NCBI RefSeq assembly: GCF_019049285.1
Contig: NZ_JAGMUL010000046.1
Span: 1-59,448 of the forward strand
Direction: 5' to 3'
DNA: 59,448 bases
Origin: Streptomyces sp. AC550_RSS872
GTDB taxonomy: Bacteria > Actinomycetota > Actinomycetes > Streptomycetales > Streptomycetaceae
Shown: in pieces, positions 16,229-24,420 of the stretch
Numbering within the stretch: the first letter of the stretch is position 1
How the letters are laid out: every line of letters begins with the position of its first letter
Position numbers and translations under genes: made by a program
Notes under the pieces: model-generated
The model's database searches: none
Told to the model about the DNA's origin: nothing
Seen by the model: the letters and a program-made list of their open reading frames with translations, nothing else

Positions 16229-17146
16229 TCAGACCCGGTCCGCCGCGATCAGCAGATACTGGAAGCTGCCGTTGCGGTACGCGTTCAGGAACGTGTCCTC
16301 GATGCCCGTCACCAGATGGTCGGCCTCGCGGCGCAACTCCCAGTAGGGGATGGTCGCTTCGGTGAGATCCTCCACATGGACCGGGACGAGCCGGTTGCGG
16401 GCCATCGCGCGGAAGTACGCCGAGCGCGGATGGATGTCGCAGATGTAGTGCGCGTTGATGAGGGAAACCTCGCGGGAGGCCCGCCCGTACCTGTCGTTGT
16501 AGCAGCCGGTGATCACCACATAGCGGCCGCCGCGGCGCAGCAGCCGGGCGTGCTCGGCGAACAGCAGGTCCAGCTCGACGTACATGCTCGACTCGTTGTT
16601 CCAGGACGCCGCGTACGCCCCGGACGTCAGCCCCGTGTCCAGCATGTTGCGGTGGTGGTAGCGCACCCGGCCGTCGATTCCCCGCTTGCGGGCCTGCGCG
16701 TTGGCGAACTCGGCCTGCTTCTCCGAGATGGTCACGCCGTCGGCGTGGCAGCCGTACCGCAGATGCGCCGTGACACTGCCGCCGCCGCGCCCGCAGCCGG
16801 CGTCGAAGACGCGGTCGGCGGGGGAGAGGGGGCCCAGGCGGTCGGCGAGGAGTTCGGCCTGGGCGTGCTCCAGCCGGTGCAGTTCGGTGGTGATGCGTTC
16901 CCGCCGCAGTTCGGGGTCGGATTCGTCGAGCACGGTGCGGTCGGCGGCACCGATGCCGTAGTGATGGTGGTAGAGGTCGTCGAGCTTTCCGAGTTCGAGG
17001 TTGACCGGGTTCTCCTCGGCGTTCCAGTAGTCCGCGACACGGGTCTGGTACGTCGACTGGGTCGGCACCTGCGCTGCCTTGGCGCCGGCTTCGGGGGCGA
17101 TGGTCAACGGTGACTCCTCGTGCTGGTGCTTATGACGCTCTGTCAT
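16229..17146 (-). CDS. Geranyl diphosphate 2-C-methyltransferase (2-MIB pathway)
   Basis: A 305-residue SAM-dependent methyltransferase that makes 2-methyl-geranyl diphosphate from GPP, the first committed step to 2-methylisoborneol. The SAM motif VFDAGCGRGGGS lies at about 115-126. Family-specific blocks include YHHHYGIG near the N-terminus, NNESSMYV and CDIHPRSAYF. Order and similarity match S. coelicolor SCO7701. Its ATG comes 11 bases after the stop of the terpene synthase gene, so it is the third gene of the encapsulin-synthase-methyltransferase operon. The in-frame extension to 17773 overlaps the synthase and is spurious. Confidence 0.93.
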   Translation of the reverse strand: MTERHKHQHEESPLTIAPEAGAKAAQVPTQSTYQTRVADYWNAEENPVNLELGKLDDLYHHHYGIGAADRTVLDESDPELRRERITTELHRLEHAQAELLADRLGPLSPADRVFDAGCGRGGGSVTAHLRYGCHADGVTISEKQAEFANAQARKRGIDGRVRYHHRNMLDTGLTSGAYAASWNNESSMYVELDLLFAEHARLLRRGGRYVVITGCYNDRYGRASREVSLINAHYICDIHPRSAYFRAMARNRLVPVHVEDLTEATIPYWELRREADHLVTGIEDTFLNAYRNGSFQYLLIAADRV

Positions 17147-17157
17147 TCGATCGCGCT

Positions 17158-18219
17158 TTACCAGTAGTTGGGCAGGTGATAGCGGTGGCTGTTGGTGGCG
17201 TGCCACTCGTGGTTGCCGGCCACCCAGTCGGACAGGCTGCGGACATAGCGCTCGACGAGCGGTGAGGTGGCCGACAGCAGCGCCGACTCCTTCTCGAACG
17301 CCTCCATGATCCGGTTGTGGATCTCGACGGCCTTCAGATAGGCCGCCTTGAGACCGCAGCGCCCGTTGCGGGCGATGACCTGGGGCAGGTTCAGATGGTC
17401 GGGGTCGCTCGCGAGTTCCTTGGTGAAGGAATAGAGGTCGTTGACGATCGTGGTGGCGTTGCAGGCGAGCGCCGTGACCCGCTGGATCTCGGGGCGGGCG
17501 TACACCGGCTCGGGCAGCTCGTAGCCGTCCACGGCGTCCACGATCGACAGACAGGGCCGGAAGTTGTTGAACTGCCGCATCACCAGGTACTCCCAGACCT
17601 GCGGGAGATACCGGGTCTCCATCCAGGCGGCCTCCGCGAGATAGCCCAGATGCAGCCGGGCGATGTCGTGGACGAAACGGTCGGTCTGGCTCGGTGTGGC
17701 GAAGGCGGCGTAGTCCTGGAGGGCGAAGTGGTACGAACGCAACGGGCCGTCGGCCCGCACGCCCTGGCGCCACTCCTCCTCCAGCTCGGGGATCCCGTGG
17801 TACGGGTCGAGCGCCGACTGGGCGAGGATCAGCGGACCCCCCAGGCCGCGGCGGGACCCGCCGCGGCCCTCGTCCTCCTCGCAGTAGCAGGAGTCGACGA
17901 CGTTCTCGGCGAGCAGCAACTCACCGGCGACCGTCAGACGCTCCAGATCCAGCGCCTGAGGGTGCTGAAGCACCACGGCCCGCCCGAACTGGAACCCTGA
18001 GAAGTCGCCCTGCCACGCCTCGGGGAACAGATCGAGGCGCCGGGCCCAGTCCTCCAGCCTGCGGTCGACCTCCGCGGCCTTCTCGGGGTCGGCGGGCGCG
18101 ACCTGCCGGTACCGGAGTCCGGGGACGGCCCCGCCGCGCCGGGTGCGCAGCGTGCGCGCGAGGTTCGGCGGGCCGGGTAGCGGTGTGGCGGAGGCGGCGT
18201 CGGTCGGCGCCGTGCTCAT
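17158..18219 (-). CDS. 2-Methylisoborneol synthase-type terpene cyclase
   Basis: A 353-residue class I terpene synthase, expected to cyclise 2-methyl-GPP to 2-methylisoborneol (earthy odour) inside the encapsulin shell. The Mg2+ motif is D109-S110-CYCE(E)D instead of the DDCYCED of the S. coelicolor enzyme; the NSE triad is NDLYSFTKE (260-268). The C-terminus (NHEWHATNSHRYHLPNYW) matches the family. The disordered N-terminal part that loads the enzyme into the shell is only about 30 residues, much shorter than the S. coelicolor enzyme of about 440 residues. ATG at 18219 has GAGGAG upstream. A 2-methylenebornane or other product cannot be excluded. Confidence 0.9.
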   Translation of the reverse strand: MSTAPTDAASATPLPGPPNLARTLRTRRGGAVPGLRYRQVAPADPEKAAEVDRRLEDWARRLDLFPEAWQGDFSGFQFGRAVVLQHPQALDLERLTVAGELLLAENVVDSCYCEEDEGRGGSRRGLGGPLILAQSALDPYHGIPELEEEWRQGVRADGPLRSYHFALQDYAAFATPSQTDRFVHDIARLHLGYLAEAAWMETRYLPQVWEYLVMRQFNNFRPCLSIVDAVDGYELPEPVYARPEIQRVTALACNATTIVNDLYSFTKELASDPDHLNLPQVIARNGRCGLKAAYLKAVEIHNRIMEAFEKESALLSATSPLVERYVRSLSDWVAGNHEWHATNSHRYHLPNYW

Positions 18220-18295
18220 CGGGTACTCCTCAGCAGGTCGGGCGAAGTCCGATGCGGTTCGGCAGCGCCTTCAAGGGGCGCGGGGCAGTGACATC

Positions 18296-18379
18296 TGCGG
18301 CTCCGCCGCGCGGGCGCGACCAGCCACGATGCTGCCGCAGACGAGCGAGGGCACATCGGGGCCCCGCGGCGGAGCCGCA
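18296..18379. repeat. Large inverted repeat between shell and terpene synthase genes
   Basis: A perfect 15-bp inverted repeat (TGCGGCTCCGCCGCG at 18296-18310, complement at 18365-18379) encloses 54 bases, in the 190-base gap between the encapsulin and synthase genes. It looks like the GC-rich intergenic repeat family scattered in Streptomyces genomes (GGGGCGCGGGG followed by a GCGGCTCCGCCGCG block). In RNA it would fold into a long hairpin and could attenuate cargo expression or protect the shell mRNA. Confidence 0.75.
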
Positions 18380-18409
18380 TGTCGACACAGCCGGCGGAGC
18401 GCTGGGCGG

Positions 18410-19840
18410 TCACTCGGCCGTCCGGCCGATCTGGGCGTTCTCCAGGATCCCGACCGCGTCGGGGACGAGGATCGCCATCGAGTAGTAGGCGGTGACGAGG
18501 TAGCGGATGATCGAGTTGGTGTCGATGCCCATGAACCGCACGTTCAGGCCCGGCTGGAACTCCTCCGGGAGCCCCGTCTGGTACAGGCCGATGGCGCCCT
18601 GGTCGCCCTCGCCGGTGCGCAGCGCGATGATGCTGGTGGTGTGCTGCGCACTGATCGGGATCTTGTTGCACGGGAAGATCGGGACACCGCGCCAGGCGGG
18701 GATCTCGTGCCCGTCGACGTTCGCGGTGCCGGGCACCAGGCCGCGCCGGTTGCACTGCCGGAAGAAGGCCGCGATGGCTTTCGGGTGGGCGATGAACAGC
18801 TTGGTCTTGCGGCGCATGGAGAGCAGTTCGTCCATGTCGTCCGGGGTCGGCGGACCCGTGAAGGTGGGGACGCGCTGCCCGTAGTCGGCGTTGTGCAGCA
18901 GCCCGAACTCCCGGTTGTTCACCAGCTCCCACTCCTGGCGTTCGCGGATCTCCTCGACGATCAGACGCAGCTGCTGCTCGGTCTGGTTCATCGGGTCGTT
19001 GAAGAGGTCCGCGACCCTGGTGTGGACCCGCAGCACGGTCTGGGTGAGCGACAACTCGTACTCGCGAGGCGCGAGTTCGTAGTCGACGTAGCCCCCGTTG
19101 ATCGTCGGCTCGCCGACATGGCCCGCCTGCACCGGGACGTCGGCCTCGCCCTTGCGGTTCATGGGCAGGTTCTGGCGTTCGGCGTACGCCGCCAGGTGCG
19201 CTGCCAGGGACGGCACGCGGTCGGTGAACTCCGTCACCACGGTCCAGGGCAGTGCCAACAGCACGCCCGAGGTCTCGGCCCGCACCGAGCTCAGCCACAG
19301 CGGGTCGGCCTGGCCGATGGCCTCGTCGCCGATCTGGTCGCCGTCGGTGACGACCCCGACGATCTCCTCCTCGCCGTACTTGCCCTCGGTGAAGCGGGTG
19401 AACCGGCCGTGCACGACGAGGTAGGCCTCATGGATCGGCTGCCCCGCCTCGACGAGCACCTGGCCGGCGCGGACCTCACGCACCCGGAACCGGGTCGCGA
19501 CCTCCTTGAGCACATCGAGGTCGGAGTAGCCGCGCAGCACGGGGAGTTCGGTGAGCGTCTGAGGGATGACCTTGATGTCGTCGGCGCCGTTCTGCTCGAA
19601 CTGCACCCGGCCGCGGCCCACGCGGAGCTGGAGGCGCCGGTTGACGCGGTAGGTGCCGCCCTTGACGTCGACCCACGGGAGCATCTTCAGCAGCCATCGC
19701 GAGGAGATGGCCTGCATCTGCGGTTCGGACTTGGTGGTCGTGGTGAGCTGGCGTGCGGCCTGGGTGCTGAGACTGGTGAGTTGTCCGTCGGTGGCGGGCT
19801 CGTCGGCTGCGGGTCCGGTGACGCTGTCGGGTACGGACAC
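18410..19840 (-). CDS. Family 2B encapsulin shell protein with cyclic-nucleotide-binding-type domain
   Basis: A 476-residue HK97-fold shell protein carrying an inserted cyclic-nucleotide-binding-like domain (about 105-225: VLRGYSDLDVLKEVATRF, GQVLVEAGQPIHEAYLVVHG, GDQIGDEAIG). The shell part begins before and resumes after it (NDPMNQTEQQLRLIVEEI, NNREFGLLHNADYGQR, GIDTNSIIRYLVTAYYS). This is the EshA-like family 2B encapsulin found next to 2-MIB synthases, which are its cargo. GTG at 19840 has GGAG 6 bases upstream. It is the first gene of the MIB operon. The sensor-like domain may gate or tune the compartment (inference). Confidence 0.92.
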   Translation of the reverse strand: MSVPDSVTGPAADEPATDGQLTSLSTQAARQLTTTTKSEPQMQAISSRWLLKMLPWVDVKGGTYRVNRRLQLRVGRGRVQFEQNGADDIKVIPQTLTELPVLRGYSDLDVLKEVATRFRVREVRAGQVLVEAGQPIHEAYLVVHGRFTRFTEGKYGEEEIVGVVTDGDQIGDEAIGQADPLWLSSVRAETSGVLLALPWTVVTEFTDRVPSLAAHLAAYAERQNLPMNRKGEADVPVQAGHVGEPTINGGYVDYELAPREYELSLTQTVLRVHTRVADLFNDPMNQTEQQLRLIVEEIRERQEWELVNNREFGLLHNADYGQRVPTFTGPPTPDDMDELLSMRRKTKLFIAHPKAIAAFFRQCNRRGLVPGTANVDGHEIPAWRGVPIFPCNKIPISAQHTTSIIALRTGEGDQGAIGLYQTGLPEEFQPGLNVRFMGIDTNSIIRYLVTAYYSMAILVPDAVGILENAQIGRTAE

Positions 19841-20133
19841 GTATTGCTCCCTGGAGGGTGATCAGGCGTGAGCGAAGTGGTCGATGACGACGGGTGGGCG
19901 GTGACGACGGCAACCTGTGGGCGCGTGACGAGGGCTGCCTCGTGGCACGGGTGAGCCGTACGCGCCGCAGGGACAAGCCAAACAGCGCAGGTGGTGGGCC
20001 TGGTACGGCGTGAAGGGGGCGGTTTGGCCTCCTGGGTGGCGCAAACCCTCCCTGGAAGCAGAGGGCACACGCGCCCGTGCTCCCACGCCGGTCGCGTTCG
20101 TCTCGACGTGCGGGCGCGAGGAGCGCGAGAGCC
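19841..20133. other. Intergenic region upstream of the MIB operon
   Basis: A 293-base gap between two minus-strand genes. Small open frames here have no family resemblance. A ribosome site for the encapsulin gene lies at its left end. The MIB operon promoter should be in this stretch, but I could not identify a convincing -35/-10 pair. Confidence 0.4.
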
Positions 20134-21156
20134 TCAGGACAGGTCGTCGACCAGCACGGCGGCTCCGTCGAACCGCCCTGCCTTGAGATCCCGCAGCGCC
20201 TCGTCCGCCCGCGTCATCGGATAGGTGTGCGTCGTGGCGTGTACGGCGTGTTCGGCGGCGAGCGCCAGGAACTCCCGGCCGTCCTCACGCGTGTTGGAGG
20301 TGACGCTGCGCAGCTGCTTCTCGTAGAAGAGCTCGCTCTCGTAGCGCAGCGCGGGGACGTCGGTGAGGTGGATGCCCGCGAGCGCCAGCGTTCCGCCCCG
20401 GTCGAGGGCCCGCAGAGCCAACGGGACCAGCTCGCCGGCCGGTGCGAACAGGATCGCGCTGTCCAGTGCCTCCGGCGGCATCTCGTACGGGTCCCGGGCA
20501 GAGGCGGCACCCAGTTCGAGCGCGAGCCGCCGCGCGGCCGCCCCGCGGGTGAGGACGTGCACGGTGGCGCCCTCGGCCATCGCCACCTGTGCACACAGAT
20601 GAGCACTGCCACCGAAGCCGTACAGTCCGAGCCGCCCGCCCGGCGGCAGCGCCGACCGTCGCAGCGCGCGATGCCCGATGATCCCGGCGCACAGCAGCGG
20701 CGCGCACGCCACGTCGTCCAGTCCCTCGGGCAGCCGGTAGGCGAACGCGGCCGGCACGGTGGTGTACTCGGCGTATCCACCGTCGGCGTCCCAGCCGGTG
20801 TACGACGAGGCCGGGCACAGGTTCTCCGCGCCCCGCGCGCAGTAGCCGCACGACCCGTCGGTCCGCCGCAGCCAGGCCACCCCCACCCGCTCCCCGCCGC
20901 CGAAGCCGTGCACCGCCGCCCCGCACCGCGCGACCACGCCGACGACCTCGTGCCCCGGCGTCACGGCAGGCCGGTGCACCGGAAGGTCACCCTCGGTGAC
21001 GTGCAGATCAGTACGGCACACCCCGCACGTCCGCACCCGCACCAGCAGCTCGTCGTCCCCCGGCACCGGAACCGGCTTCTCCACCAGCCGCAGCGACGCC
21101 GCCTCGACCGGCCCCGGCTCGATCACCGACCACGCGCGCATCGTCCCGTCCGCCAT
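20134..21156 (-). CDS. Zinc-dependent alcohol dehydrogenase (AdhA-type)
   Basis: A protein of about 340 residues of the zinc medium-chain dehydrogenase family, oxidising alcohols or reducing aldehydes with NAD(P). Catalytic-zinc residues are in CGVCRTDLHV and GHEVVG; the Rossmann glycine motif is LYGFGGSAHL. The structural zinc site reads DGSCGYC...ENLC, with Asp in place of the first of the usual four cysteines. I chose the ATG at 21156 (MADGTMRAWS) with GGGA upstream; the second Met at 21141 is equally possible. The chromosomal context gives no pathway. Confidence 0.87.
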   Translation of the reverse strand: MADGTMRAWSVIEPGPVEAASLRLVEKPVPVPGDDELLVRVRTCGVCRTDLHVTEGDLPVHRPAVTPGHEVVGVVARCGAAVHGFGGGERVGVAWLRRTDGSCGYCARGAENLCPASSYTGWDADGGYAEYTTVPAAFAYRLPEGLDDVACAPLLCAGIIGHRALRRSALPPGGRLGLYGFGGSAHLCAQVAMAEGATVHVLTRGAAARRLALELGAASARDPYEMPPEALDSAILFAPAGELVPLALRALDRGGTLALAGIHLTDVPALRYESELFYEKQLRSVTSNTREDGREFLALAAEHAVHATTHTYPMTRADEALRDLKAGRFDGAAVLVDDLS

Positions 21157-21292
21157 ACCGTGTCCCGTCCGCAGCCCGGCAGCCGTCCACCCCCAGTCTG
21201 GAACGGAACCGGGCATTCGGCGCGCGGCCCGACTCCCCGGTGGCTAGCGTAAGAATCCGGACAACTCACCGATCCGGGAGAGGGCCGCAGCC

Positions 21293-22096
21293 ATGGCCGT
21301 GAAACCTGAAGGAACCCCCGTCTGGGCCGACGCGATGTTCACCGACCTCGAGGGGGCCAAGAGCTTCTACGGCGAGGTCCTCGGCTGGACGTTCGGCGAG
21401 GAGTCGTCGGAGTACGGCAACTACACGCAGGCCTACGCGAACGGCAAGGCGGCGGCCGCGGTCGTCCCGCCCATGCCGGGTCAGGAGGGCCAGTCGCAGT
21501 GGTGCCTCTACTTCGCCTCCCCCGACGCCGCCGCCACCGCCGCCAGGATCCGTGAGAACGGCGGCGAGATCCTGATGGAGCCGATGGCGGTCGGCGACTT
21601 CGGCAGCATGTGCCTGGCCCGCGACCCCGGCGGCGTCGTCTTCGGGGTGTGGCAGGCAGGCACCCACGAGGGCTTCGACGCTGAGATGCGGGAACCCGGC
21701 GCCTTCTGCTGGGCGGAGATCTTCACCCGCGCCCCGGAGAAGTCCGACACCTTCTTCCCCGCCGTCTTCGGCTACGGGCAGCGGCAGATGCAGGACGACG
21801 CGATCGACTTCCGGCTCTACACCCTGGGCGGCGAGACCATGGCCCTGGGCCGGATGAAGATGACCGACGACTTCCCGCCCGAGGTCCCGCCCTACATCAA
21901 CGTCTACTTCAACGTGCCCGACTGCGACGACGCCGTCGCCAAGGCGACCAAGCTCGGCGCCGTCCTGCGCTTCGGCCCGATGAGCAGCCCGTTCGGCCGG
22001 TTCGCGGCGCTGAGCGACCCCCAGGGCGCGAACTTCTCGGTGATCGACACCAGCACCACCGAGGGCGACATGCCGGAGCTCACCGAAGTCTCCTGA
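21293..22096 (+). CDS. Two-domain VOC protein (CFP30B/hydroxylase-like)
   Basis: A 267-residue protein of two fused VOC modules: module 1 at about 8-125 (DAMFTDLEGAKSFYGEVLGW, then CLARDPGGVVFGVWQ), module 2 at about 138-260 (CWAEIFTRAPEKSDTFFPAV, then ALSDPQGANFSVID). It resembles the actinobacterial CFP30B/Rv0577-like proteins, sometimes annotated as hydroxylases or glyoxalases without biochemical proof. It stands alone and upstream of rnhA by 47 bases on the same strand. Confidence 0.86.
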   Translation: MAVKPEGTPVWADAMFTDLEGAKSFYGEVLGWTFGEESSEYGNYTQAYANGKAAAAVVPPMPGQEGQSQWCLYFASPDAAATAARIRENGGEILMEPMAVGDFGSMCLARDPGGVVFGVWQAGTHEGFDAEMREPGAFCWAEIFTRAPEKSDTFFPAVFGYGQRQMQDDAIDFRLYTLGGETMALGRMKMTDDFPPEVPPYINVYFNVPDCDDAVAKATKLGAVLRFGPMSSPFGRFAALSDPQGANFSVIDTSTTEGDMPELTEVS

Positions 22097-22143
22097 CCGG
22101 CTCCCCGACCGGGCGTCCCGCCCGCTCATGGCATGATCGGCAC

Positions 22144-22824
22144 ATGCTTGAACGTGTTGTGGCCGCGTGCGACGGGGCTTCGAAGGGAAACCCCGGGCCC
22201 GCGGCCTGGGCCTGGGTCATCGCCGACGAGACGGAGACCCCGGCCCGCTGGGAGGCGGGGCCGCTCGGCAGGGCCACCAACAACGTCGCGGAACTCACCG
22301 CGCTGGAACGCCTGCTCGCGGCGACCGACCCCGGCGTACCGCTGGAGATCCGCATGGACTCGCAGTACGCCATGAAGGCCGTCACCACCTGGCTGCCGGG
22401 CTGGAAGCGCAACGGCTGGAAGACGTCGGCCGGCAAGCCGGTCGCCAACCAGGAACTGGTCGTGCGCATCGACGAACTGCTCGACGGCCGCACGGTCGAG
22501 TTCCGCTACGTCCCCGCCCACCAGGTCGACGGCGACCCGCTCAACGACTTCGCCGACCGCGCCGCCAGCCAGGCCGCCGTCGTACAGGAGCCGGCGGGCA
22601 GCGGCCTGGGCTCCCCGGAGCCGCCGCCCTCCCCGGACACCCCGTCGGCCAAGGCCCCGCGCCGCAAGGCGGCGGCGCCCCGGAAGAACGGCAGCTCCTC
22701 GCGCACCATCAAGGCCAAGTTCCCCGGCCGCTGCATCTGCGGTCGCGGCTACGCGGCGGGCGAGCCCATCGCCAAGAACCCCCAGGGCTGGGGCCACCCG
22801 GAGTGCCGTACCGCGCAGGCGTGA
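22144..22824 (+). CDS. rnhA: Ribonuclease HI with C-terminal Cys-rich extension
   Basis: A 226-residue RNase HI that cuts the RNA strand of RNA-DNA hybrids. All four carboxylates are seen: Asp in CDGASKGNPG (about 10), Glu in NNVAELTAL (about 50), Asp in MDSQY (about 76) and Asp in DFADRAA (about 137). A Pro/Lys-rich linker (about 150-190) leads to a conserved tail CICGRGYAAGEPIAKN...GHPEC, a possible small metal-binding knuckle found in streptomycete homologues. Starts at ATG 22144. Convergent with the tyrosinase gene. Confidence 0.9.
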   Translation: MLERVVAACDGASKGNPGPAAWAWVIADETETPARWEAGPLGRATNNVAELTALERLLAATDPGVPLEIRMDSQYAMKAVTTWLPGWKRNGWKTSAGKPVANQELVVRIDELLDGRTVEFRYVPAHQVDGDPLNDFADRAASQAAVVQEPAGSGLGSPEPPPSPDTPSAKAPRRKAAAPRKNGSSSRTIKAKFPGRCICGRGYAAGEPIAKNPQGWGHPECRTAQA

Positions 22825-22828
22825 CGAC

Positions 22829-22844
22829 GAGCCCGGTGGGGCTC
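22829..22844. terminator. Hairpin between rnhA and melC2
   Basis: GAGCCC-GGTG-GGGCTC forms a 6-bp G/C stem with a 4-base loop directly after the rnhA stop, overlapping the convergent melC2 stop codon. There is no T-tract, which is common in Streptomyces. It could terminate both genes. Confidence 0.5.
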
Positions 22845-23667
22845 AGGCCGCGTGGAACGTGTAGTGCGCGGTGTGGTCCAGCAGGTCTGCCGGACGCACG
22901 TCGTTCCAGGGCCTCATCGTGTCGCCCAGATCGACCACGTTCGGCGTCCCGGCGGCCGGCACATAGCCGGAGCCGGGGTGCCGTCGCTGCCAGTCCGCCC
23001 ATAGCTTGTCGATGTAGGCGTGATGCAGCCAGAACACCGGGTCGTTCGGCGACACGCCGGTCGCCATCTGTCCGCCGACCCATACATGGACCCGGTTGTG
23101 CAGATTGACGCCGCGCCAGCCTTCCAGGTGGTTGCGGAAACCGTCCGACCCGCTGTTCCAGGGCGCCATGTCGTACACCGGCATGGCGAGCACGGACTCC
23201 ACCTCGGCCCGGGTCGGCAACTCCCGTACGGCGGCACCGAGCGAGCGACGCAGAAACGTACGGCCGTCGACCCGTACGTTGATCGGCCAGTTGCCGGCCG
23301 ACGCCGCGAACGGTCCGTCCATCACCTGTCCGTCGCGGCTGCGCCCGGTGCCGCCGAGGAAGTCGGGCGCCCACAGCGAGGACCGTATGGAGCGGTCGGT
23401 GCTCCAGTCCCAGTACGGCAGCGCCACCGAGGCGTCCACCTCCTGCACGGCACGCTCGAATTCCAGCAGGAATCTGCGGTGCCAGGGCAGGAAGGACGGT
23501 GAACGGTGGCCGACGCGCTCTCCGTTGTCGGTGTCACCGACGATGAAGGCGTTGTGCGTGGTGACGAACGCGTCGTAGCGGCCGTTGCGCTTCAGCTCCA
23601 GAAGGGCGGCGACGAATCGACGCTTCTCGTCGGCGGTGAGCAGGGCCTGGTTCTTGCGGACGGTCAT
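22843..23667 (-). CDS. melC2: Tyrosinase
   Basis: A 274-residue type-3 dicopper tyrosinase that oxidises tyrosine to DOPA and dopaquinone, leading to melanin. The six copper ligands occur at the textbook Streptomyces positions: His38 (TTHNAF), His54 (GHRS), His63 (PWHRRF), His190 and His194 (LHNRVH) and His216 (WLHHAY). It has no signal peptide of its own and is exported as a complex with MelC1. It starts 35 bases after the melC1 stop. Length and motif spacing agree with S. antibioticus and S. castaneoglobisporus enzymes. Confidence 0.95.
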   Translation of the reverse strand: MTVRKNQALLTADEKRRFVAALLELKRNGRYDAFVTTHNAFIVGDTDNGERVGHRSPSFLPWHRRFLLEFERAVQEVDASVALPYWDWSTDRSIRSSLWAPDFLGGTGRSRDGQVMDGPFAASAGNWPINVRVDGRTFLRRSLGAAVRELPTRAEVESVLAMPVYDMAPWNSGSDGFRNHLEGWRGVNLHNRVHVWVGGQMATGVSPNDPVFWLHHAYIDKLWADWQRRHPGSGYVPAAGTPNVVDLGDTMRPWNDVRPADLLDHTAHYTFHAA

Positions 23668-23702
23668 GGTCGCTGGTGCTCCAAGGTGCGGGTGCGGAAG
23701 GT

Positions 23703-24074
23703 TCAGTTGGCGGGGAAGGGCAGCAGCTCGGCGCCCTGGAGCTCGTCCACGGCGGCACGGGCCGCGGCGCGCGGGGTGGGGACCGGGTCGTAGTGGCTGA
23801 CGACGCTGATCCAGCTGCCGTCGGCGTTGCGCATCACATGCAGCTCCACCCCGTCGACGAACACGGCGTATCCGGCAACGTGATGGTGATGGCCGCCGCC
23901 CGAGGACGGCCCGCCCTGTATCCGGCGGCCCTTGTAGACCTCGTCGAAGGACGGCAGGGCGTGGTGGTCCGATCCGGCGGCGGACGCGGTGAGGGCGGTG
24001 ACCGCCGGGACACCGGCCGAGGTGGCGAGGACGGCCGCGGCGGTGAGCGCGCGGCGACGGCTGAGTTCCGGCAT
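23703..24074 (-). CDS. melC1: Tyrosinase copper chaperone MelC1
   Basis: A 123-residue helper that loads copper into MelC2 and carries it through the Tat system. A twin-arginine signal (MPELSRRRALTAAAVLATSA, cleavage near TASAA) is followed by the caddie-protein domain with a His cluster (GGGHHHHVAGYAVFVDGVEL) and the tyrosine-containing loop. ATG at 24074 follows GGAGG; a longer in-frame reading would mask the signal peptide. First gene of the mel operon, with melC2 downstream. Confidence 0.93.
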   Translation of the reverse strand: MPELSRRRALTAAAVLATSAGVPAVTALTASAAGSDHHALPSFDEVYKGRRIQGGPSSGGGHHHHVAGYAVFVDGVELHVMRNADGSWISVVSHYDPVPTPRAAARAAVDELQGAELLPFPAN

Positions 24075-24420
24075 GCGGGCCTCCTGGGTTCGTTCGGATG
24101 ACTGCTCCGCATGCCTACCGGGCCGGATGAGAGCGGGAGAAATCGGTCCGGAGGGGTTGGCTGCGATCCGGACAAGTGCCCACATGTCGTGCAGAGTTGA
24201 ACGAAGATGATCTTGCCGTGAAGGGTCCTCGCGGATGCCGGAAGGGGGAATTCCTTCTCTCGGGGGTCGTGTTTCGGGTAGTCCTTCGCGGGCGGATGGG
24301 CCATGAGTGGGCTGTCTCACCGTTCGAATCTGGCGCGATCCCGAATGTCGGGATCAAGGGCCCCCGCCTTGCTACTCTGCGGGATGATATGACCGTTTTA
24401 GACCATTTCTAGGGGTGCGC
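24075..24420. other. AT-richer divergent regulatory region (melC1 / flavin monooxygenase)
   Basis: A 346-base gap between divergent genes. It is clearly less GC-rich than its surroundings and contains TTA, rare in Streptomyces coding sequence. One + frame (24176-24412) is open for 78 codons, but its third positions are nearly half A/T, so I do not call it a gene. Promoters for both flanking genes should lie here. AGGGG at 24411-24415 is the ribosome site for the downstream gene. Confidence 0.5.

Noticed and set aside
16229..17773. Methyltransferase gene starting at 17773
   Set aside because: The added 209 residues overlap the terpene synthase gene and are non-protein-like; the start at 17146 matches the family.
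19862..20086. 74-codon minus-strand frame upstream of the encapsulin
   Set aside because: No ribosome site, no family match and Arg/Pro/His-rich composition; the region more likely holds the operon promoter.
24176..24412. 78-codon + frame upstream of the flavin monooxygenase
   Set aside because: About half of its third codon positions are A or T and it includes a TTA codon, unlike all neighbouring genes; no homologue recognised.
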